From Dokdonella koreensis DS-123 (lineage in GTDB: Bacteria; Pseudomonadota; Gammaproteobacteria; Xanthomonadales; Rhodanobacteraceae), in NCBI RefSeq assembly GCF_001632775.1, contig NZ_CP015249.1, forward strand, positions 3,390,686 to 3,454,685: a stretch of 64,000 nucleotides of DNA, written 5' to 3'. The translations under genes were made by a program, and so were the position numbers. Positions 21,720-30,340 of the stretch are shown in pieces. Every line of letters begins with the position of its first letter. Positions within the stretch are counted from its first letter, which is position 1. The notes beneath the pieces were generated by a model. The model saw only the letters and a list, made by a program, of their open reading frames with translations, searched no databases and had not been told where the DNA came from.

Positions 21720-23891
21720 ATGGAAGTACGTCGGGATCGACGTCGTCTTTCGTTGTTCGCGGCGCTCGCTTGGCTCGTACCCATCACCGGCTCCGTGGCC
21801 TTTGCGAACGGCGTGGAACTGGAGTCACTTGGGAGCGAAATCCCCAGCCTGTTCTTCGCGGCGCGGGACGGTTTTTCTGTCCGCGATCTCGATGGTGATG
21901 GCCGCGATGATTTCGCGTTCTCTGCACATGCCGGTTATTCCCGCTTGTTGATCGTCGTGGGCATGAATGCCGCCGACCAGATCGAAGTCAAGCAGTCGTT
22001 GGTCGTTCCGGGCGAATCGCTCGTCGCCGTGATGGCGGCCTCCGGCGCCGTTCCCGCGGAAACGATTTACACGCTAAGCCACCTCACCGCGTTCCGTGGA
22101 CGCCTGATGGCCTATGGCGGCTGGCCGCTCAAGCCTCTGCGCGGCTTCGAACTGGCCGGCGTTCCGCGCAAAGCCGTGATCGGTGACGTCAATGCCGACG
22201 GCATGGACGAACTGATCGCCTCCTTCGACGACTATGAGTTGAGGTCCTACTCACTCGCAACCGGCCAGCTTCTCTGGCAGACCCGAACCCAATGGCCCGC
22301 CTCCGAACTCGCACTAGTGCAGCTCGACGCCGACGCTGCATTGGAGATTGTCGTCGGTAACTCGCGGAACATCGTCGACGGTGCCACCGGTGCAGATCAG
22401 GGAGGACCCAGTGGCGGCTTCGCCGACCGCGTGATGGCCGCCAGGAGCGGTCTGGGTGGGGCCCTGCAGATCGTCACCGCGGGTTGGGACCTGGGAGTCG
22501 TCGGCGCCGAGGCGCCCTGGCCGTGGCTGTGGACTCACAAGAGCCAGTACGGTGTTGGAGCGCTGGGCGTCTACGACCTGGACCGGGACGGTCGCGACGA
22601 GATCGTCTATGGCGACGCCCAACTCTGGGCCTCGCTGCATTTCCTCGACGGGGAGACACAACAGGAGCGCTACACGATACAGACCTACGACTACTGCATC
22701 TGCGCGGTCGCCCAGGGCGACCTGGACGGGGACGGCTACCAGGACCTGGGGCTCGCCGAAGGGTCGCTCGATGGAAACGGACGGCGTACGCGGGCCCGCT
22801 GGGTGGATCTGCGACGCGGCCGGTGGACGTTCGCTCTGGAGTCCCTCGACGGGCGCTTCACCAATGTCGCGATTGGCGACGTCGACGGGGATGGTATTCC
22901 GGAGCAGGTCTTCGCTTCGGAAAGCGACCGCTTGGAGACGACAGTGCGCATCCACGATGTGCAAAGCGGACAGCTCGAATGGCAATCACCAGAGGTCCCC
23001 TGGCAACCGGATTCGCCGTTCTCGCTCTCGGCCAACGGCGTTCTTCTTCTACCGGTGGGCGCTCGATCGGACATCACCGTCTATGGCTACGGCTCCTCCG
23101 ATAGCCGGTTGTCGGTCATCGACGGCTCGACCCACGAGACGCGATGGCAACTGGACGGCAGACAGGAGCCATTCGCGAGCCGCGTGATCGAGCATGCCGT
23201 GGCATTCGACTACGACGGCGATGGTGTCGCCGATATCGCGGTCTCGCTGGCAATGCCGTTCTCGCCCGGCCAGCCTGCGCTGATCGCCGTTCTTTCCGGG
23301 ACGACGGGTCAGCTGCTGGCCGCATCGCAGCCGATCGGGAATACCGGCGGTTCGGTCGTGGGCATGGAGTTCCTGAAGGCTACACACCGATCGCCGCCTG
23401 CACTCCTTCTGGCCTCATCCGAGTCGATCCACGTCATCGACGCACAATCCCTTCAACCATTGTCGGCGCAGCCTATCGGCGCGTCCGGCCTGCACCTGCT
23501 ACCGTCTTCCGTGAAGGGGGCGCCCGAGTTGCTGATGACCTTCGCCGCGGATGGGCAGATCAGCTTCCGCGACTCGCGTACGTTGACTCATCTGCGCGGC
23601 ATCAGCACTGGTGTGCCGCTTGATGCCGTTCTCCCGCTCGGCGATGCCTCCAAGCCGCTGGTGGCCGTCGCAGAGGGGCGACTGCACGTGCTCGATGCAA
23701 CCACCGGACGCACGTTGGCCACGAGCGACTGGCTGGGAACCCGACTGGCTCCCCGCAATCAGCTCGCCGCTTCGGACATCGGGCCCGACGAATGGGTGAT
23801 CTCCGTCGGCGGAGACGCGGGCCATTTCCGCTACCGACTTCGTCTCGTTGAAGCCATCTTCTCTGATGGCTTCGAACCAGCCGACAAGTAG
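21720..23891 (+). CDS. exported FG-GAP/VCBS-type beta-propeller protein with C-terminal IFSDGFE tail
   Basis: 723 residues; AGGGGAAGCTTC precedes the ATG. Residues 1-29 form a signal peptide (LSLFAALAWLVPITGSVAFA). The body contains repeated Asp-rich calcium-loop-like motifs: VRDLDGDGRDD, GDVNADGMDE, YDLDRDGRDE, GDLDGDGYQD, GDVDGDGIPE and FDYDGDGVAD. They recur roughly every 60-120 residues, as in FG-GAP/VCBS seven-bladed propellers, with PQQ-like blade segments between (SGQLEWQSPE, GTTGQLLAASQ). The protein ends EAIFSDGFEPADK, the tail motif shared with other exported proteins here. It is probably extracellular or surface-bound; the ligand is unknown. GC content and codon use are slightly lower than in neighbours, suggesting a different evolutionary origin or weaker selection. 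Confidence 0.82.
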   Translation: MEVRRDRRRLSLFAALAWLVPITGSVAFANGVELESLGSEIPSLFFAARDGFSVRDLDGDGRDDFAFSAHAGYSRLLIVVGMNAADQIEVKQSLVVPGESLVAVMAASGAVPAETIYTLSHLTAFRGRLMAYGGWPLKPLRGFELAGVPRKAVIGDVNADGMDELIASFDDYELRSYSLATGQLLWQTRTQWPASELALVQLDADAALEIVVGNSRNIVDGATGADQGGPSGGFADRVMAARSGLGGALQIVTAGWDLGVVGAEAPWPWLWTHKSQYGVGALGVYDLDRDGRDEIVYGDAQLWASLHFLDGETQQERYTIQTYDYCICAVAQGDLDGDGYQDLGLAEGSLDGNGRRTRARWVDLRRGRWTFALESLDGRFTNVAIGDVDGDGIPEQVFASESDRLETTVRIHDVQSGQLEWQSPEVPWQPDSPFSLSANGVLLLPVGARSDITVYGYGSSDSRLSVIDGSTHETRWQLDGRQEPFASRVIEHAVAFDYDGDGVADIAVSLAMPFSPGQPALIAVLSGTTGQLLAASQPIGNTGGSVVGMEFLKATHRSPPALLLASSESIHVIDAQSLQPLSAQPIGASGLHLLPSSVKGAPELLMTFAADGQISFRDSRTLTHLRGISTGVPLDAVLPLGDASKPLVAVAEGRLHVLDATTGRTLATSDWLGTRLAPRNQLAASDIGPDEWVISVGGDAGHFRYRLRLVEAIFSDGFEPADK

Positions 23892-24122
23892 CCAGTCAAT
23901 GTGCCGTAAGCAGTCGCGGCGCGATGCCGCACTGATCAGGGCCACGTCACCTTCCTTCTCGCGGCTCTTGGATGGCTTGCGATATCTGCGCACGAGCGCA
24001 CGCGCTCCGAGTACACCAATCGATTCCGATCGAGCACCCATCTGCATTTCGTCCCGCCGAAGCCCGGGCATGCGGATGGACTTCGCGCGTTCCCGATCGC
24101 GCGCCGCACACTGCGGCCCGCT

Positions 24123-26441
24123 TCAGGCCGATGCCCCGACGACAGCGTCCCGCTCGGCAGCTGCCAGGAACTCGCGTCCCCAGCGCTCGATGTCGTTGTG
24201 GCAGACGATCTCGTACATCTGCCGCAGGCGGCTGCGCGCCTCGTGCCGGCGCAGCCCGATCGCATGGCGGACCTGGGTGAGGAGATCGCCGATGTCGTGC
24301 GGATTGGTCAGCAGCGCGCCCTTGAGCTCGGCGGCCACGCCGGCGAACTCCGACAGCAGCACGATGCCGCTGCCCTTGCTCGCGCCCTGCACCGCCACGT
24401 ACTCCTTGGCGACCAGGTTCAGGCCGTCGCGCAGCGGCGTGATCCACATGATGTCGGCCACCGCGTACCAGGCGACCAGTTCCTCGAACGGCAACGGCCG
24501 GAAGAAGAACTGCAGCGGCGTCCAGTGGACCTGGGAGAACCGGCCGTTGATCCGGCCGACGACCTGCTCGATCTGCGTCTGCAGCTCGCGGTAGATCACC
24601 ATCCGGCGCGAGGCCGGCACGCAGACGACGGTCAGGCTGATCTTCCGGTGCAGTTCCGGCGAGGTCTCCAGCAGCCGTTCGTAGGCGAGCAGCTTCTCCA
24701 GCGTGCCCTTGGTGTAGTCGAGCCGCTCCACCGAGAACAACAGGCGCCGACCGCCGAGCGAGTCGCGCAGCGCCGCAATCCGCTGCGCCGCCTCCGGCGT
24801 GTCCAGCAACCGCCGCACGCGCGCCACGTCCAACCCGACCGGATGCGCGCCGAGCCGGACCTCGCGCCCGCCGGCCTCGATGCGGTGGCTGTAGCGGTCC
24901 AGGCCCACCGCGCAGCCGTAGGTCAGGAAGCGCGGGGCGCAGCTGGTGCGCGCGAGCGTCTTGACCGGCAGCGCGCCGCGCGCGACGTCGACGAAGTTCT
25001 CGACCTGGCGCGGGATGTGGAAGCCGATGTAGTCGCATTGCAGCAGGCTGCCGACGATCTCGCGCCGCCACGGCACGACGTTGAACACGTCGGCCGACGG
25101 GAAGTGCGTGTGGTGGAAGAACGCGATGACGAGGTCCGGGCGCAGCTCGCGCAGGAACGCCGGCACCATCCACAGGTTGTAGTCGTGGATCCAGACCGTC
25201 GCGCCAGGTGCCGCTTCTGCCGCGCTGGCCTCGGCGAATGCGCGGTTGACGCGCAGGAACACCTGCCAGTGGTCCTCGCGGAACTGCGCCCGTTCCCAGA
25301 ACGTGTGCAGCAGCGGCCAGAACGCCTCCTTCGAGAAGCGCCGGTAGAAGATGTCGATGTCCGCCTCGTCCAGCGGCACCAGCGCGGTGCGCAGGCGCGG
25401 GTAGCGCTCGCGGTCGACCGCCGGGTGGCTCTGGTAGTCCGGATGGTCCGGCGACCGGTCCGACCAGGCCACCCAGGCGCCCTCGCGGCCGTCGGCGAAG
25501 AACGACAGCAAGGTCGGGATGATGCCGTTCGGCGACCGGTGCGGCCGCCGGACCAGGCGCCCGTCGACCTCGGTCTCCTCGTACGGCAGGCGGTGGTAGA
25601 CGATGACCAGCCGCGACTTGCCTTCCGGCACGCCGGGTTCGGCGGCCAGCGTGCGGGCGTCGAGCAGGTCGAAATGGGCAATGGCTTCGAGGATGCCGCC
25701 ACAGCCGGGCCGTTGCGCGTGCAGGACGTGGCCCAGGCCGCGGGTCGCCTCGACCAGTCCGTGCTCGGCCTCGCCGACGCAGACGCCGTTGAATCCCTCG
25801 CGGTACATCGACAGGTCGTTGAGCGTGTCGCCGGCCACCAGCACCCGGCCGGGCGCGACGCCCAGGTACTGCACCAGCGCGCGCAGCGTGTGTCCCTTGT
25901 CCACGCCGCGGGGCAGCACGTCCAGGTAGCGGCCCGCCGAGAACAGCAGGTCGCAGCCGATCGAGGCGACGATCGCGCGCAGTTCCCGGTCGACCGCCTG
26001 GGCCTCGCAGAAGTACGAGCAGCGCCGCTGCTGCGGCACGTCCTGCCGCAGCAGGCCCGGATGGTCGGCGACCGCGCTCGACACCGGCTGCTCACCGGGC
26101 CACAGCGACTCGATCGCGCCCTGCAGCGGCTGCACCGCCTGCAACGTCTCCCCGTCCACCACCGTCGCACCGACGTCGCAGATGATGTAGTGCGGCCGCG
26201 GCAGCGTCGGGTCGGCCAGCAGCGGCAGGACCGCCTCCAGGCCGCGGCCGGTCACGTAGACCAGGGCGATGTCGGTACGGCGCGTGATGGTCTGGTAGAG
26301 CTGCTGGCGATCGGCGACGTCGCCGGCGAGGAACGTGCCGTCGAGGTCGGTCGCCAGCAGCAGGGCCGGCGGCTCATGCAACCGTGGCGGCGCTGCTGCA
26401 GTAGCGAGTGAAGAAGCCTGGATGCCGATGTCGATCGTCAA
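24123..26441 (-). CDS. ggpPS: fused glucosylglycerol-phosphate phosphatase/synthase
   Basis: 772 residues from a TTG start (26439-26441); AGGAGG lies 8 nt upstream and no in-frame ATG fits. Residues ~25-265 form a HAD phosphatase of the sucrose-phosphatase type (LLLATDLDGTFLAGD, VYVTGRGLEAVLPLL, VDKGHTLRALVQYLG, VLVAGDTLNDLSMY). Residues ~275-765 form a GT20 synthase that opens SRLVIVYHRLPYEETEVDGR and continues SPNGIIPTLLSFFADGREGA, as in cyanobacterial GgpS rather than OtsA, then VWIHDYNLWMVP, FFHHTHFPSADVFN, SVERLDYTKGTLEKL, PLRDGLNLVAKEYVAVQ. Such fusions are known as GgpPS in Pseudomonas and make glucosylglycerol from ADP-glucose and glycerol-3-phosphate under salt stress. A trehalose-making fusion is the alternative. 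Confidence 0.85.
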   Translation of the reverse strand: MTIDIGIQASSLATAAAPPRLHEPPALLLATDLDGTFLAGDVADRQQLYQTITRRTDIALVYVTGRGLEAVLPLLADPTLPRPHYIICDVGATVVDGETLQAVQPLQGAIESLWPGEQPVSSAVADHPGLLRQDVPQQRRCSYFCEAQAVDRELRAIVASIGCDLLFSAGRYLDVLPRGVDKGHTLRALVQYLGVAPGRVLVAGDTLNDLSMYREGFNGVCVGEAEHGLVEATRGLGHVLHAQRPGCGGILEAIAHFDLLDARTLAAEPGVPEGKSRLVIVYHRLPYEETEVDGRLVRRPHRSPNGIIPTLLSFFADGREGAWVAWSDRSPDHPDYQSHPAVDRERYPRLRTALVPLDEADIDIFYRRFSKEAFWPLLHTFWERAQFREDHWQVFLRVNRAFAEASAAEAAPGATVWIHDYNLWMVPAFLRELRPDLVIAFFHHTHFPSADVFNVVPWRREIVGSLLQCDYIGFHIPRQVENFVDVARGALPVKTLARTSCAPRFLTYGCAVGLDRYSHRIEAGGREVRLGAHPVGLDVARVRRLLDTPEAAQRIAALRDSLGGRRLLFSVERLDYTKGTLEKLLAYERLLETSPELHRKISLTVVCVPASRRMVIYRELQTQIEQVVGRINGRFSQVHWTPLQFFFRPLPFEELVAWYAVADIMWITPLRDGLNLVAKEYVAVQGASKGSGIVLLSEFAGVAAELKGALLTNPHDIGDLLTQVRHAIGLRRHEARSRLRQMYEIVCHNDIERWGREFLAAAERDAVVGASA

Positions 26442-26591
26442 GGAACGAACCTCCTGGTCTGTAGCGGTCCGGTCGGTCCGTTCCGGGACCGGCGGCCACT
26501 GGCGATCCGGACGGCGGCATGCCGGCCGGAACCGGCGTCTCCGTTCGCCGGCGTGCCCCGGAGCGATCCGGGCAAAACGGTGGTGTCGCGT

Positions 26592-27854
26592 TCAGGCCGG
26601 CGGCCGGGCGCGCTCGGCGGCAGGCTCGCTGTCGTGCGCCGCCGGCATCAGCTCCAGCGCGGTCGGTGTCGTACGCAGCATCGGCAGGAAGCTGGCGTCA
26701 TGCGCGCTCTCGCCTTCGCGGATGCGGCGGCGCCAGCCGACGTAGAGCGCCATCGCACCGAACACGACAGCGGCATATGCGAGCAACGCGCCGGGCTGGC
26801 CGCTGCGCGTCATCGCCGCGCCGGCCAGGCCCGGCCCGATCGCCGAAGCCACGCCGTGGACCAGCAGCAGGCTGCTGCTGCCGGCCAGCACCTGGTCCGG
26901 TGCGATGCGGTCGATCAGGTGCGCGACGCTGAGCGGATACACGGCGAACGAGAGGCCGCCGAACGCGAACATCGCCGCAAAGGCCGCGGCGTGCCCCAGG
27001 CCGGCCGCCAGCGGGACCAGGACGGCGGCCAGCGCCGCGACCGCACCGACGGCGGCGAGCACGGAGCGGCGGTCGCGCCGGTCCGACAGGCGCCCCAGCG
27101 GGAACTGCAGCGCGGCGCCGCCGACGATCGTCCAGCCCATGAAGCTGGCGACGCCGGCGGGGTCCAGGCCGAGGTCCGCCGCGTACAGCGGCCCCAGCCC
27201 CCAGAACGCGCCGAGCGCCAACCCCGAGGCCAACGTGCCGACCAGCGCCGACGGCGCGGTGCGGTAGAGCGCGCGCAGGCCGATGCGCGGCACCGCATGC
27301 ACGGCCGGAGGCGACAGGCGGGTCCAGGCGACCGGCATCACCGCCAGCGAAACCAGCATCGAGACCACCGCGAACAGCACGAAGCCACCGGCGTCGGCCA
27401 CGCGCAGGAACTGCTGGCCGAGCGCGAGGGCGCCGAGATTGACGAGCATGTAGGCCGAGAACACCTGGGCGCGGCGGGCCGGCGGCGAGGAGGCGTTGAG
27501 CCAGCTCTCGATCACGGTGTAGAGCACCACCAGCAGCGCGCCCACGCCGATGCGCAGCAGCAGCCAGGCCAGCGGCCAGACGAAGATCGCGTGCGCGAGC
27601 GTCAGCGCCGCGGTGCCGGCGGCGCAGAACGCGAAGCTGCGGATGTGGCCGATCCGCCGGATCAGCGCGGGCGCGAAGAAGGTCCCGAGAAAGAAGCCGA
27701 CGAAGTAGCCGGACGTGATCAGGCCGATCGTCTGCGCGCTGAAGCCTTCCAGCTCGCCGCGCACCGCGAGCAGCGTGCCGAAGAGGCCGCTGCCGAGCAA
27801 AAGAAGTCCCACGCCGCCGAGCAGCGCGGACAATGGGGCGATCAGCGCCAGCAT
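26592..27854 (-). CDS. MFS permease, YcaD/UMF2-like
   Basis: 420 residues with about twelve hydrophobic spans, starting LSALLGGVGLLLLGSGLFGT. Other typical parts are TIGLITSGYFVGFFLGTFFA, the cytoplasmic loop after TM2 (ALIRRIGHIRSFAF), a long central loop, GRLSDRRDRRSVLAA between TM8 and TM9, and a hydrophilic C-terminal tail. The pattern matches the YcaD-like (UMF2) branch of the major facilitator superfamily. From memory, a ycaD homologue is paired with ggpS in Stenotrophomonas rhizophila and has been proposed to move glucosylglycerol. The same pair on the same strand, 150 nt apart, supports that idea here. The substrate is not proven. Inner membrane. Confidence 0.82.
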   Translation of the reverse strand: MLALIAPLSALLGGVGLLLLGSGLFGTLLAVRGELEGFSAQTIGLITSGYFVGFFLGTFFAPALIRRIGHIRSFAFCAAGTAALTLAHAIFVWPLAWLLLRIGVGALLVVLYTVIESWLNASSPPARRAQVFSAYMLVNLGALALGQQFLRVADAGGFVLFAVVSMLVSLAVMPVAWTRLSPPAVHAVPRIGLRALYRTAPSALVGTLASGLALGAFWGLGPLYAADLGLDPAGVASFMGWTIVGGAALQFPLGRLSDRRDRRSVLAAVGAVAALAAVLVPLAAGLGHAAAFAAMFAFGGLSFAVYPLSVAHLIDRIAPDQVLAGSSSLLLVHGVASAIGPGLAGAAMTRSGQPGALLAYAAVVFGAMALYVGWRRRIREGESAHDASFLPMLRTTPTALELMPAAHDSEPAAERARPPA

Positions 27855-27966
27855 CAGTCCGTCGTCGGTAGGTCGGCTTTTACCCTAACACGACTTGCTG
27901 CGATGCGTCATGTCGTGCGGCGACGCGAGCGTGGTCTTGGCGGCGGCCGCACGCTACCCTCGCGTG

Positions 27967-30321
27967 ATGATTCCGCGTGTCTATCGATTCGGGCAGTACA
28001 GCGTAGATCCGGCAGCGCGCGAGCTGCGGCGAAACGACGAACTGGTCATCCTCTCGCCGAAGGTGTTCGACTGCCTGACCTGGCTGATCGAGCATCGCGA
28101 GCGCGCGGTCGGCCGGGACGAGCTGGCCGCCGCCGTCTGGGGCAAGGCCGACGTGGCCGATACCCAGCTCGTGCAGGCGCTGCTCAAGGCGCGGCGCGCG
28201 ATCGGCGATTCCGGCGAGGAACAGCAGCTGATCCGCACGATTCCGCGCTTCGGCTATCGCTGGGTGGCACCGGTCGAGATCGTCGCCGAAGACGAAGGTG
28301 CCGCCGCACCCGAGGCGCCGATGCCGGTCGAAGCGCCGCCGAACCGGACCGCGACCGCGACCGCGACCGCACCGCGCCGCCGTGCCGCATGGCGCTGGCC
28401 GGCCGTCGCGGCCGCGGTGCTGGCCCTCGCGGCCGGTTCCTCGTTCCGCGACCGCGCGCCGCCGCCGAGCGCGGCGGCGACCACGCCGCAGGCGTTGACG
28501 GTGGTGCTGCCGGCCGACGTCACCGCCGACGAGGAATGGGGCTGGCTGCGGCTGGGCGCGATGGAGCTGATCGCGCATCGGTTGCACGGCGCGGGCCTGG
28601 CCGTCGTGCCGAGCGACAACGTCGTCGCGCTGGTGCACAAGGCGCCGGACGCGGAGGCGAAGGTGCGCCAGGCGATCGATGCGCGCTGGGTGGTCGCGCC
28701 GTCCGCGCAGCGCATCGCCGGCGGCTGGCGGATCCGTCTCGCGCTGCACGGCCCGGAACGCGAGCTTCGCGAGGTCGAGGTGCACGGCGTGGAAGCGACC
28801 GCGACCGCGCGCGAAGCGGCCGATCGCCTGCTCGCCGTGCTCGGCGTCACGGCCGTGCAGGACGGATCGGCCTCCGCCGATGCGTACCTGGCGCGGATCC
28901 GCGCACTGATGCTGGCCGGCCAGCTCGAATCGGCGCAGACCCTGGCCGATGCCGCGGCGCCGGCCGCTGCGGCATCGGCCGAACTGCGGCTGCTGCGCGC
29001 ACAACTGGCGTTCGCGGGTGGCCGGTTCGAGGCCGCGCGCACCGCCTTCGACGCGCTGCTGGAGGCGATCACGGCCGACGACGATCCCGTGCTGCGCGCA
29101 CGCGCGCTCAACGGCCGCGGCGCGACCGCGATCCGGCTCGAGGCGCCGGCCGCGGCCGAACGCGATTTCGACCACGCCCTGGCAGCACTGGGCCGCCACG
29201 GCGAGCCGGCGCTGGCCGGCCAGGCCTATACCGGGCGCGGCGTCGCGCGTGCACTGCAGGACCGCGACACCGATGCACGCGACGATTTCGCGCGTGCGCG
29301 CATCGCGCTCGGCCTGGCCGGCGACACGCTGGCGCTGGCGCGGCTGGACACCAACGAAGGCGCGCTCAGTGCGCATCGCGGCCGGCCGGCCGAGGCGCTG
29401 GCGAGCTTCGTCGGCGCGGCGGAGCGCTTCGAACGGTTCGGCGCGATGGACGAATGGGCCGGCGCGCTGGTCAACCAGATCCAGGCGCGACTGGCCCTGC
29501 TGCAACCCGCCGCCGCCGCGGCGGCGGCCGATCGCCTGAACGCGCAGGCGGGACGGATCGCCAATCGCTCGACGCAGCGCCTCGCCGCGTACTGGAGCGC
29601 GCATGCCTGGATGTCGGTCGGCCGGATGACCGAAGCGCGCGCACGCCTGGCCGCCCTGGCCGAGGCCGGCGACCTGCCCGACGACACCGCGGTACCGATG
29701 CTCGCGCGCGGTGCGCTGGCGCGGATCGCGCTCGCCGACGGACAGCCGGGCAGCGCCGCGCGCCTGTCTCTGGAGGCGGTGGCGGCCGCGGCGGTGACGC
29801 CGCGCGACGGCCTGTCCGGCGATGCCTGGTTGACGCTGATCCGCGCGCAGCGGCGCCAGGGACAGCGCGCCGACGCCGCCCAGGCGCTGCAGCGTTTCAC
29901 GCAGTGGGCCCGCACGCAGGACAGTCCCGCGCTCGCGATCAGGACCCGTTTGGCGCAGGCCGAGCAGGCCTGGAGCGAGGAGCAGCGCGAGGTGGCCAAT
30001 CGGGCCTATGCCGATGCGCTCGGCATCGCCGAGCGCGGCTCGATTCCGGCGGACGTCGCCGCCGTCGCCATCTCCTGGGGCGACGCACTGATCGACCGCG
30101 GCGACCTGGAGACCGCCAGCGCGGTGGCCGGTCGCGTCGCCACCTGGGCCGGCTCGGACTTCACCTGCGCGCTGCTGCAGGCGCGCCTGTATCGCGCGCT
30201 CGGGCACCTGGACGCGTGGCGCACGGCGATGGACCAGGTGCATCGCCTGGCCGGCGAACGGCCGGTGCCGACGGCCTTGTCGGCACGGCCCGACGGACTG
30301 GTGGCGGCGGTCACGCGCTGA
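27967..30321 (+). CDS. CadC-like winged-helix regulator with membrane span and TPR-type periplasmic region
   Basis: 784 residues from ATG 27967. Residues 4-100 are an OmpR/PhoB-type winged helix (RFGQYSVDPAARELRRNDEL, SPKVFDCLTWLIEHRERAVG, IRTIPRFGYRWVAPV). A Pro/Ala/Thr-rich linker leads to one membrane span (AWRWPAVAAAVLALAAGSSF) at about residues 140-158. The remaining ~620 residues are Ala-rich helical repeats that look like tetratricopeptide repeats. There is no receiver domain, so signalling would pass from the periplasm through the membrane to the DNA-binding head, as in CadC and ToxR. It is divergent from the MFS gene and could regulate it (inference). It ends 19 nt from a convergent gene with no terminator between them. 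Confidence 0.82.
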   Translation: MIPRVYRFGQYSVDPAARELRRNDELVILSPKVFDCLTWLIEHRERAVGRDELAAAVWGKADVADTQLVQALLKARRAIGDSGEEQQLIRTIPRFGYRWVAPVEIVAEDEGAAAPEAPMPVEAPPNRTATATATAPRRRAAWRWPAVAAAVLALAAGSSFRDRAPPPSAAATTPQALTVVLPADVTADEEWGWLRLGAMELIAHRLHGAGLAVVPSDNVVALVHKAPDAEAKVRQAIDARWVVAPSAQRIAGGWRIRLALHGPERELREVEVHGVEATATAREAADRLLAVLGVTAVQDGSASADAYLARIRALMLAGQLESAQTLADAAAPAAAASAELRLLRAQLAFAGGRFEAARTAFDALLEAITADDDPVLRARALNGRGATAIRLEAPAAAERDFDHALAALGRHGEPALAGQAYTGRGVARALQDRDTDARDDFARARIALGLAGDTLALARLDTNEGALSAHRGRPAEALASFVGAAERFERFGAMDEWAGALVNQIQARLALLQPAAAAAAADRLNAQAGRIANRSTQRLAAYWSAHAWMSVGRMTEARARLAALAEAGDLPDDTAVPMLARGALARIALADGQPGSAARLSLEAVAAAAVTPRDGLSGDAWLTLIRAQRRQGQRADAAQALQRFTQWARTQDSPALAIRTRLAQAEQAWSEEQREVANRAYADALGIAERGSIPADVAAVAISWGDALIDRGDLETASAVAGRVATWAGSDFTCALLQARLYRALGHLDAWRTAMDQVHRLAGERPVPTALSARPDGLVAAVTR

Positions 30322-30340
30322 CCGCCGCCCCGCCCCGCAT

